DNA of 43,921 nt, from contig NZ_JAOAKP010000009.1 in assembly GCF_026419855.1 (NCBI RefSeq), positions 1 to 43,921 of the forward strand, given 5' to 3'. Source of the stretch: Methanothrix sp. (GTDB lineage: Archaea; Halobacteriota; Methanosarcinia; Methanotrichales; Methanotrichaceae). The position numbers and the translations under genes were made by a program. The first letter of the stretch is position 1. Each line of letters begins with the position of its first letter. The notes under the pieces were generated by a model. That model did no database searches, had not been told where the DNA came from, and saw only the letters and a list, made by a program, of their open reading frames with translations. Below are positions 8,759 to 15,426 of this stretch, in pieces.

Positions 8759-9535
8759 ATGTCCGGAGCTGGAGTTAACAGGCACAGGGAAAAGGAGGAC
8801 AAGAAGATCAGCATCCTGCTGCTTCTGGCAGACGAAAAGGGCCACCCACAACGTGAAATCTCAAAGCACATTGAAACAGCCTTCAGTAATACTAACAGTA
8901 TTATAAGAGAGCTGATGGAGGATCATCTGATTTACGAAGGTGCGCCTCGAAGAACCACAAACCCGATGTCAAAGCGGCCGAGGGCAAAAGAGATTCCCTT
9001 GTATATAATCAGAGATCTGAAAGTGTACCGAACGATTTTAATGAATATCAATGATGAAATAGAGGAGAATATATTAAATATCCACATGGCATCAAGAAAC
9101 AGGGAGCTGGCACGTCAGCACATCATACTGGAGAGGAACGGGCTGCGTTTGAAAAAGGGTTCGATAACACAGGAAGATTATGAAAACCTGTATAAAAAAT
9201 TTGACGAGATGGCGAAGTACAGAGGGCATGAGGAGTCGTTTTATGAGAAAAAGCGTGATAAATACATGGCTTACCTTGAAAAGTTTTTATTATCAAAATA
9301 TACTGAAGAAGTCATCAGAGAATTCGGGCTCGATGCCGTACTGAGGATCGGCCTTACCGGAACGCTGGACATCTGGTATATGGAGAAAATTATTCAAATA
9401 GCATTGAATAAAAAGCTGGCGGATGAACTGCGAATCAAAGAGATTCTCGATGCCATGCAGGAGAACGGCCATTACGAGCTCCCATGCATCTTCAGCAGGA
9501 GAATCCCATCCAGGTTCGAGAACGGCACGATCTGA
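8759..9535 (+). CDS. Winged-helix transcriptional regulator of the element
   Basis: This 258-residue protein starts at ATG 8759, with GGTGA a few bases upstream (AAGGTGACATCATG). The frame continues upstream to 8633, but that part covers the operators and is not protein-like. Residues about 10-65 form a winged-helix DNA-binding domain (KISILLLLADEKGHPQREIS, then SNTNSIIRELMEDHLIYEG). The remainder is helical and charged, compatible with a dimerisation or coiled-coil region. The gene is more AT-rich than the core genes. It is divergent from the ATPase operon and preceded by three phased palindromes, so autoregulation and control of the operon are likely. It may act as the element's repressor or copy-number regulator; that role is inferred. 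Confidence 0.75.
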   Translation: MSGAGVNRHREKEDKKISILLLLADEKGHPQREISKHIETAFSNTNSIIRELMEDHLIYEGAPRRTTNPMSKRPRAKEIPLYIIRDLKVYRTILMNINDEIEENILNIHMASRNRELARQHIILERNGLRLKKGSITQEDYENLYKKFDEMAKYRGHEESFYEKKRDKYMAYLEKFLLSKYTEEVIREFGLDAVLRIGLTGTLDIWYMEKIIQIALNKKLADELRIKEILDAMQENGHYELPCIFSRRIPSRFENGTI

Positions 9536-9558
9536 ACTCCCACGAATGATATGCACAT

Positions 9559-9577
9559 CAACCTCTCCAGGAGGTTG
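9559..9577. terminator. Hairpin between convergent genes
   Basis: CAACCTC and GAGGTTG form a 7-bp stem around TCCAG, in the 66-base gap between the convergent regulator and recombinase genes. There is no strong T-run, so the terminator assignment rests mainly on position. Confidence 0.4.
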
Positions 9578-9601
9578 GGGGTACCTCTGAGCCGCGCCCT
9601 C

Positions 9602-10543
9602 CTATATCCCGAGCTGAGGTATGTGCGCGAGGTAGCTCTCCCTGAGCTCCTCTCTGTCTATGTGGTCGTAGATGTCTATGGCGCTCCTCCTCACGTCTCC
9701 CCTGAGCTCCTGGATGAACTCGCGCGGCATGCCAGCCCTCCTGAGATGCGTCGTGAACCAGTGGCGGCAGCAGTGGGGTGTGAAGTGGTCCTCTGGGCGA
9801 TCTGAGCCGGGGTCGTGCAGGCCGACGCGTTCCGCAGCTTTCGTCACCACCATGTAAACCCCGTTCCGATCCAGCCTCTCCCCCATGCTGTTGATGAAAA
9901 GAGCCCTGATGTTCCTGCTGTTCCTCGACTCTCTGGCCCTGAGCCACCTGTGAAGTATGAACGCGGTCTCCTCATCGAAGAACACGGTCCTGTTCGTCCT
10001 CTTCGCGGTCGGCTTGAGCCTTATGCTCTGATCCACCATGTCGACGTCGTCCACATCCAGGCTTATGAGCTCGTTCCGGCGTATGCCGGTCTTCGCCAGC
10101 AGTGTGATTATGGCCTTGTCTCTTATGTCCACGACCGAGTTTATGAGCCGGGCCATCTCCTCCACGGATATGAGCTTTCTCGAACCCCCATCGTCGTTGT
10201 CCTTGTACCTCCGCAGGTACCTCTTCCTCACAGAATGTATCGGGTTTCTGGGGATGTACTCCTCGTACTCCAGAAACTCGTAGAATGCCGAGAGCGCGGA
10301 AAAGTAGTTCTCAACAGTCTTATGGCTCACACCCCTCTCCTGCCTGAGGTACTCCAGAAAGCTCCTCAGAACGTTCTTGTCAACACCGAGCAGGTCGATA
10401 CCCCTGCTCGCGAGGAACTGGGTGTAAATCCTGAGCGACGATATGTATCGTCGTGTGGACTCTCCAGACATCCCACGGATCTCGCAGTCATGCTCGAACT
10501 GGCGTATGAGGTCTGAGGCGAGATCGTTCTTTTTTACATCCAT
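9602..10543 (-). CDS. Tyrosine recombinase/integrase (XerA-like)
   Basis: This 313-residue site-specific recombinase has an N-terminal SAM-like core-binding domain (about residues 8-95) and a catalytic domain (about 115-310). Visible catalytic residues are Arg in TGIRRNELISL, the HxxR box in HCCRHWF and the nucleophile Tyr in AIDIYDHID. The LLAKTG block before the first Arg is typical. The frame opens at 10555, but the ATG at 10543 forms TGATG with the stop of the preceding RHH gene, which points to translational coupling. The pair lies next to tRNA-Leu, a common attachment target. I found no second copy of the tRNA 3' end, so an active integrase versus a resident chromosomal recombinase remains open. 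Confidence 0.9.
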   Translation of the reverse strand: MDVKKNDLASDLIRQFEHDCEIRGMSGESTRRYISSLRIYTQFLASRGIDLLGVDKNVLRSFLEYLRQERGVSHKTVENYFSALSAFYEFLEYEEYIPRNPIHSVRKRYLRRYKDNDDGGSRKLISVEEMARLINSVVDIRDKAIITLLAKTGIRRNELISLDVDDVDMVDQSIRLKPTAKRTNRTVFFDEETAFILHRWLRARESRNSRNIRALFINSMGERLDRNGVYMVVTKAAERVGLHDPGSDRPEDHFTPHCCRHWFTTHLRRAGMPREFIQELRGDVRRSAIDIYDHIDREELRESYLAHIPQLGI

Positions 10544-11052
10544 CACCCAATCCACCTCCAGCCGTGGGCCGTTCTCGCCACAAGACCGTACGCCTCAAGA
10601 TCCTCCAGCTGGCTCGATACCGCCTTAACAAGATCAGAATCGCCCGGGTCTATGTTCAGCTCCTCAAGAAGCCTGTAGCTCTCCACAGTGCCACCACGCC
10701 TCAGTATCCGTATGATCTCCCTGTTGTATCTCCTGACACCCTCAAAACCTGTATCGAGAAACGCCTCGCTCCTGTAACGTCTGAGCTCCTTCTCGTACCT
10801 CTCTATGACTATCTTCTTCTGCCTGAGGTCGTCCCTCAGCTCCCTGTTCTCAGCGCGCAACCTGCCGAGCTCCAGCATCAGCTCCTTACGCGGCTTGTAT
10901 TCCGATCCCTCGGCGATCGCACTCTCAAACACCTCTATCACAAACCTGGACAGCGGCACTCCTGCCTTCCTGGCAAGACTCTCCCACCGGGCTTTGTCCT
11001 CTGAGGAAGGAAGATAGAGGTAAACATATCTGGACCTGTCAGGCTTGACCAT
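10543..11052 (-). CDS. Ribbon-helix-helix/coiled-coil DNA-binding protein
   Basis: This 169-residue protein has an RHH-like N-terminus (RYVYLYLPSSEDKARWESLA, then GVPLSRFVIEVFESAI). It continues with a long charged coiled coil (about residues 55-95, ELGRLRAENRELRDDLRQKK). The C-terminal part resembles a winged helix (NREIIRILRRGGTVESYRLL, ending with GLVARTAHGWRWIG). It overlaps the recombinase start by one base, so the two are made together. A partner or accessory role for the recombinase, or autoregulation, is likely. A 10-bp inverted repeat immediately upstream would suit RHH binding. I know of no characterised homologue. Confidence 0.8.
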   Translation of the reverse strand: MVKPDRSRYVYLYLPSSEDKARWESLARKAGVPLSRFVIEVFESAIAEGSEYKPRKELMLELGRLRAENRELRDDLRQKKIVIERYEKELRRYRSEAFLDTGFEGVRRYNREIIRILRRGGTVESYRLLEELNIDPGDSDLVKAVSSQLEDLEAYGLVARTAHGWRWIG

Positions 11053-11062
11053 GAACTACCAC

Positions 11063-11097
11063 AAGAAATAAAGTAAACATCATTGTATTTATTTCTT
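11063..11097. promoter_or_regulatory. Inverted repeat upstream of the RHH-recombinase operon
   Basis: AAGAAATAAA (11063-11072) and TTTATTTCTT (11088-11097) are perfect 10-bp inverted arms separated by 15 bases. They lie between the 3' end of tRNA-Leu and the start of the RHH gene (11052). They could be an autoregulatory operator, a recombination site arm or a tRNA 3' processing/termination signal. Confidence 0.5.
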
Positions 11098-11110
11098 ACC
11101 AGTAAAAGAG

Positions 11111-11195
11111 TGCGGGGGAAGGGATTTGAACCCTTGAACTCCTGCGAGAATAGATCTTGAGTCTATCACCGTTGGCCTGGCTTGGTTACCCCCGC
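11111..11195 (-). tRNA. tRNA-Leu(CAA)
   Basis: The minus strand folds as an 85-nt class II tRNA. The acceptor is GCGGGGG/CCCCCGC with A as discriminator, and the anticodon stem is ATAGA/TCTAT around CTCAAGA, giving anticodon CAA (Leu UUG). The variable arm is long, and the T-arm is GGG-TTCAAAT-CCC. No intron and no encoded CCA. A TATA-like CCTTATATCG lies upstream at about 11226-11236. It sits next to the recombinase operon, with its 3' end toward it, the usual orientation of a tRNA attachment site. Confidence 0.95.
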
Positions 11196-11334
11196 GCTGT
11201 GTATTCAGTAGCGGGTTCGATCGATATAAGGCTTTCTGGATAAGATGCCGGGCGCGCTGCTGTGCGATTTCGTTCAACTTTCTGCGTTTGTATCAGAATC
11301 GCCAGCCTCTCCGGCCTGAACTGTGTTTCCCACA

Positions 11335-11493
11335 TCAGCAGCAGCGCTTCATCTCCAGGAGCATGTCGATCTCACGCTCGTAGCACTTCTTGCATATTCT
11401 TCTGGGCCCCAGTTCCCTGTGCATGACCTTGAGAAGGGATATTCCCTCTGCACCACATGTTTCGCATCTCATATGCCACGCTATGTGCCGCAT
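11335..11493 (-). CDS. Small zinc-ribbon protein
   Basis: This protein of about 52 residues carries two CxxC knuckles, CETC and CKKC, about 25 residues apart, and a further CC at the C-terminus. That pattern is typical of a single zinc ribbon. The start is uncertain: TTG 11529 and ATG 11472 are also in frame, and no clear ribosome site marks any of them. It is a lone gene between tRNA-Leu and the type IV restriction gene. Possible roles include a nucleic-acid-binding or RNA-polymerase-associated factor; none can be assigned. Confidence 0.6.
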   Translation of the reverse strand: MRHIAWHMRCETCGAEGISLLKVMHRELGPRRICKKCYEREIDMLLEMKRCC

Positions 11494-11661
11494 GCTCTTA
11501 TGGTTGGCGGGCTCTATCCATGGAACCAAGTGGCTGAAAATAACAATACACTGCGTTTACAGACATCCTGAAATCGTGAGGCGCATCAGCCGAAAATTAT
11601 TTGCAGAAACGCATGGAGAGATGTGCATGGAATTCCATCATACAGGGAATGGGAGTGCAGC

Positions 11662-13428
11662 ATGGGCGAGATGAAAACCTGCTTTAAGAGGGTCGACTAC
11701 GACCTCAGCGGTCTTTTACACTATATTGACATAGGCGATATCGGGCTGCCAGACATTCAGCGTCCGTTCGTGTGGTCTAATACCAAGGTGCGTGACCTGT
11801 TTGATTCCATGTATCGAGGCTTCCCAGTGGGTTATCTTCTGTTTTGGGAGAACATCACGGCAAATGGCAGCAGGCAGATCGGAGTAGATGATAAGCAGCA
11901 TCCAGTCCCCTCACGCCTGATAGTGGACGGACAGCAGCGTCTCACGTCGCTTTATGCTGTCTTCCGTGGAAAGAAAGTTCTGGATAAAGAGTACCACGAG
12001 CGGAAGATCGAAATAGCCTTTCGCCCACGTGATGGCAAGTTCGAGGTTGCGGATGCTGCCATACGCCGCGATCCTGAGTGGATCGCGGACATATCCGAGC
12101 TCTGGGCCTCCGGTAAGTCGAGCTATCAGCTGGTTAAGGAATTTCTCGAACGCCTTAAGACCAAATGCACACTTCGGCCTGATGAGGAGGAACGTATCGC
12201 TCACAACCTCGATCGTCTCTTCGACCTTCAGAAGTACCCATTCACAGCCCTAGAAATTGCACCCACAGTGGACGAGGAAGAGGTGGCGGACATCTTTGTG
12301 CGCATAAACAGCGAAGGAGTCCGATTGAACCAGGCGGATTTCATTCTGACCCTCATGTCAGTTTTCTGGGACGATGGGCGCAAGGCTCTAGAGGCGTTTT
12401 GCGATCAATCACGCCGCGTGCCAGATCACTCCTCTTCGCCATCGCCTTTTAACTACTTCATCCAGCCCGACCCGGCTCATCTGCTCAGGGTTGCTGTTGC
12501 ATTTGGGTTCTGGCGTGGCCGATTGAAAAGTGTTTATCAGATCCTACGTGGGAAGGACCTTGAGACTGGAGAGTTCTCAGCTGAGGCGCGTGAGAAACAG
12601 TTTGAAAAATTAAAGATGTCACAGGCTGAGGTTCTGAACCTCACTAACTGGCATCAGTTCTTTTCATGCATCATCGGTGCTGGTTTTCGCAGTGGGAATA
12701 TGGTCACGTCGCAGAATACACTTCTTTATTCATATGCGTTTTACCTTATCGGTCGTAAGCATTTTGGTATTCCTGAACACAAGCTTCAGAAGCTAATAGG
12801 CAGGTGGTTCTTCGCCTCAAGCCTAACCGGACGGTATACCAGCTCACCTGAAAGTGTTATGGATAGCGATCTTAATCGTCTCAAGGCTGCCAGAGACGGG
12901 GAGTCCTTCGAGGCAATACTCGAGCAGATGATGGCAAACGAGCTGACCAATGACTTCTGGACGATTACGTTACCTGCGAACATGGATAGCTCATCTGCAT
13001 CGAGCCCCGAGCTCTTTGCCTACATAGCGGCGCAGAACCGGCTTGGGGCACCTGTTCTGTTCTCCCACAAGAAGATCCATGACCTGCTAGATCCTACCAT
13101 CAAAACTACAAAGAAAGCCCTTGAGCGACACCATCTATTTCCACGTGCGTGGCTGGAGAAGCATGGTGTAAAGGATCTGAAGAAGATCAACCAGATCGCG
13201 AACTTCGCCCTGCTGGAGTGGCCTGAAAATCTGACCATCAGCGACGAACCGCCATCCAGTTATGTGCCAAAGCTCAGAGAACGTTTCACCAACGACGAAT
13301 GGCAGATAATGCATGAGCTTCACGCTCTGCCAGAAGACTGGCATGAGATGCAGTACGAGGATTTTCTCCAGAAGCGCCGTGAGCTCATGGCAGCGATCAT
13401 CCGCCGTGGGTTCGAGACGCTGAGGTGA
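11662..13428 (+). CDS. GmrSD/BrxU-like type IV restriction enzyme (DUF262-DUF1524)
   Basis: This 588-residue single-chain protein has the domains of the GmrS and GmrD subunits. The N-terminal DUF262 domain shows IQRPFVW, the FPVGYLLFWE block, the DGQQRLTSLY nucleotide-binding signature and FVRINSEGVRLNQADF. The C-terminal DUF1524 region has the HNH-like RHHLFPRAWLEKHG followed by INQIANFALLEW and the conserved Asn of PENL. Family members use a nucleotide to drive cutting of modified phage DNA. The start is set at ATG 11662, with GGGAGTG upstream; an in-frame ATG at 11623 adds 13 unlikely residues. It lies in the accessory part with hsdR, as in a defence island. All key motifs are present, so it is probably intact. 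The substrate modification cannot be read from sequence. Confidence 0.9.
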   Translation: MGEMKTCFKRVDYDLSGLLHYIDIGDIGLPDIQRPFVWSNTKVRDLFDSMYRGFPVGYLLFWENITANGSRQIGVDDKQHPVPSRLIVDGQQRLTSLYAVFRGKKVLDKEYHERKIEIAFRPRDGKFEVADAAIRRDPEWIADISELWASGKSSYQLVKEFLERLKTKCTLRPDEEERIAHNLDRLFDLQKYPFTALEIAPTVDEEEVADIFVRINSEGVRLNQADFILTLMSVFWDDGRKALEAFCDQSRRVPDHSSSPSPFNYFIQPDPAHLLRVAVAFGFWRGRLKSVYQILRGKDLETGEFSAEAREKQFEKLKMSQAEVLNLTNWHQFFSCIIGAGFRSGNMVTSQNTLLYSYAFYLIGRKHFGIPEHKLQKLIGRWFFASSLTGRYTSSPESVMDSDLNRLKAARDGESFEAILEQMMANELTNDFWTITLPANMDSSSASSPELFAYIAAQNRLGAPVLFSHKKIHDLLDPTIKTTKKALERHHLFPRAWLEKHGVKDLKKINQIANFALLEWPENLTISDEPPSSYVPKLRERFTNDEWQIMHELHALPEDWHEMQYEDFLQKRRELMAAIIRRGFETLR

Positions 13429-13487
13429 TTCCCAGACAACCAGCCCAGGACAAAAGCGCTTTATGCTTGCGCAATCTCTATCCATCG

Positions 13488-14225
13488 ATGCACGCTGATG
13501 TGGTCGTCATTGGCAGGGTCCTGACACATGGGGGAGAGGAGGGCGAGATATCCACACCCTACGGAAACGTAAGAGCGATATCCTCGATGATCAGCGGAAA
13601 GGATGTTGTTTTCATTTCAAGACATGGGGAGGATCACCTTCCGCCGCACCGCGTCAACTACAGGGCGATAATCTGCGCCGCGGAATCCACAGGTGCTGAG
13701 AGAATCATTGCCATAAACACAGTCGGCTCGATGATCTCGCCTCCGGGAAGCTTCGTGATACCGAATGATTTCATAGAGTTCACGAAATCCAGGATCGCCA
13801 CATTCTACGAGAATCGTGCAGTTCATGTGGATATGAGCGAGCCGTACTGCCCTGAGATAAGGGCCGCGCTGATAGAATCCTGCAGGTATGAGGGGCATGA
13901 GCCCTACGAAGGGGTCTATGTGTGCACCGAGGGGCCACACCTCGAGACGCGTGCTCAGATAAAAATGCTCAGAGGCTTCGGCGATGTGATCGGGATGACC
14001 GGATACCCGGAGGTTGTGCTCGCGAGGGAAAGGGCCCTCTGCTACGCATCGATCTGTCTGGTAACGAACACAGCAGGCGATGGTCAGGTTGATCTCAGCC
14101 AGATCGTGAGCGTCGAGAGGAGATCAAGGAGCGACCTCGCCAGGATAATCGAGAGGGCGATCTCCAGGATCCCTGAGCACAGATCATGCAGATGCAGCAG
14201 GGCCCTCGAGAACGCGAAGTTCTAG
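13488..14225 (+). CDS. Purine phosphorylase, MTA/MTI phosphorylase family
   Basis: This 245-residue protein is of the PNP/UDP phosphorylase superfamily, MtaP branch. These enzymes cleave 5'-methylthioadenosine or 5'-methylthioinosine with phosphate, in methionine salvage. Visible motifs include the phosphate-binding ISRHG, the purine-site block CTEGPHLETRAQI and GMTGYPEVVLARE. The active-site Thr/Asp region (TNTAGDG) is seen near the C-terminus. A TATA-like CTTTATGCTT at about 13458-13467 places transcription start close to ATG 13488, so the mRNA is probably nearly leaderless. The frame opens upstream at 13425, overlapping the restriction gene, but those residues are not family-like. Which purine nucleoside it prefers is not decidable here. 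Confidence 0.88.
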   Translation: MHADVVVIGRVLTHGGEEGEISTPYGNVRAISSMISGKDVVFISRHGEDHLPPHRVNYRAIICAAESTGAERIIAINTVGSMISPPGSFVIPNDFIEFTKSRIATFYENRAVHVDMSEPYCPEIRAALIESCRYEGHEPYEGVYVCTEGPHLETRAQIKMLRGFGDVIGMTGYPEVVLARERALCYASICLVTNTAGDGQVDLSQIVSVERRSRSDLARIIERAISRIPEHRSCRCSRALENAKF

Positions 14226-14507
14226 CAGATCTCTTCCTCCGGAACGGATTTTACTCGTCTCCTATCAAGCCAGCCATTTTGCGTCATGATCTCCGTACAG
14301 AACGCCCATGATCGTGCAGAGTCGCTGCAGATCTGCGGTGACGCAGGCGTCCCGGTGGTGTCAATTTCGACTAAAGACGAAGTGATTTCATGCGCGCTCT
14401 GATGTTTTGGTCGATTTCCTGAGCCTATCTGCGACGAAAAGCTTATTATGCGATCAGATCCCTCTGCCATGAACATAGGCAAGTGACGAATCCGAGGAGG
14501 TTGTATA

Positions 14508-15194
14508 TTGCTGATGAGGTTTCTATCAATAGGCCTGCTGTTCGCGCTCATCATCGGTGCTGGGATGTGCGAGGACCAGGCGGATGGGGCAGAGAATGCC
14601 ACCGTGAGCATGGAAAATATAACCGAGAATGCGACATCGAATGTGACTGCTGAGGTGGCTCCGCTGAGCCTCCAGTACATCTGGTCCGTGAGCCTGAGCA
14701 GCGGGGAGCAGATAACGATGGCGCTTAACCAGAGCGGATCTGAGCTCTTCGGCTCTGCAAAGTACGAGGGCGCTGAGCCGTGGAACGGCGTTGTTGTGGG
14801 AACGGTGAATGGCACAAGCGTGGATCTCGTTCTGACCGCGCTGAAGGGCAGGACCCTGGTGCCCATTGTGCTGAAGGGCAGCTATTCAGAGGACACTATT
14901 ACAGGCACCTACAGCGTGTATAGCCCAACAGGCCCTGTGGATAACGGAAAGTTCACGGCGATGTGGATAAATCCTGATACATCCGTGTACACACCTGCGG
15001 TCATCGCTGAGGCTGCACCGCCCGCGCCAGCTGCTCAGACGAATGTGACAGAGACAGAGCAGACCACAGCAACAAAGCCGACCCAGCTGAGCAAGAGGGA
15101 ATTCTTCGATGTGACTGAGAAGAAGGAGGAGATCTTCTCATCGCCCGCCAGCATAATACCGCCAGGAATAGGCATGGGCGCAGGGCTCTCGTAG
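14508..15194 (+). CDS. Exported protein, Asn/Thr-rich, unknown function
   Basis: This 228-residue protein has an N-terminal signal sequence (LMRFLSIGLLFALIIGAGMC). An acidic, N-glycosylation-rich segment follows (several N-x-S/T, for example NATVS, NITEN, NVTAE). A beta-rich core occupies about residues 55-150, and the tail is low-complexity Ala/Pro/Thr. TTG at 14508 is preferred as start because GAGGAGG (14494-14500) lies 7 bases upstream; ATG 14514 would be 13 bases away. A Cys near the cleavage site is not in a good lipobox. It is probably surface-exposed. A TATA-like GCTTATTATG at about 14441 and a terminator after the gene suggest a monocistronic unit. Confidence 0.82.
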   Translation: MLMRFLSIGLLFALIIGAGMCEDQADGAENATVSMENITENATSNVTAEVAPLSLQYIWSVSLSSGEQITMALNQSGSELFGSAKYEGAEPWNGVVVGTVNGTSVDLVLTALKGRTLVPIVLKGSYSEDTITGTYSVYSPTGPVDNGKFTAMWINPDTSVYTPAVIAEAAPPAPAAQTNVTETEQTTATKPTQLSKREFFDVTEKKEEIFSSPASIIPPGIGMGAGLS

Positions 15195-15220
15195 GACGTA
15201 AGAAGAGAGACTGATGTTTA

Positions 15221-15242
15221 GGGGCACCGCCCCCCATTTTTT
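15221..15242 (+). terminator. Hairpin plus T-run terminator
   Basis: GGGGC-ACC-GCCCC forms a 5-bp GC stem, followed by CCCA and a run of T, 27 bases after the stop of the exported-protein gene. Confidence 0.6.
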
Positions 15243-15296
15243 ATCCGCTCTTCTTGCTTGGAGAGGCACTGTTTCCGCTATTGTGCTCCTGATGAA

Positions 15297-15357
15297 TGAA
15301 TGCGTGCCTCCAGCAACCGTTACGCTTGCTCTCTAAGTTGCTGAACAAACAAGAGCG
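15297..15357 (+). repeat. Possible degenerate copy of the dispersed repeat
   Basis: The segment has CCAGCAACCGTT, then CTAAGTTGCTG and ACAAGAGCG, followed by TATATT. The order of sub-words (AGCA-ACC, AAGTT, AAGAGCG, TATA) matches copy E, but the core GGATAAGAGCG is not intact. It is listed as a weak candidate only. Confidence 0.3.
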
Positions 15358-15426
15358 TTTGTATATTCATTCACTGTGCAGCTACGCCAGCTTTTCTGAA
15401 GGCCGTGGCTGCCGTTCTTCTCTCCC

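Noticed and set aside
2905-11111. tRNA-Leu 3'-end duplication as attachment-site copy
   Set aside because: I looked for a second copy of the GGGATTTGAACCC-type sequence left of the recombinase and found none, so element boundaries are not assigned.
14222-14866. 214-codon minus-strand frame
   Set aside because: It is antisense to the signal-peptide-bearing exported protein, which has a strong GGAGG site; its composition is Ser/Pro-rich, as expected of a shadow.
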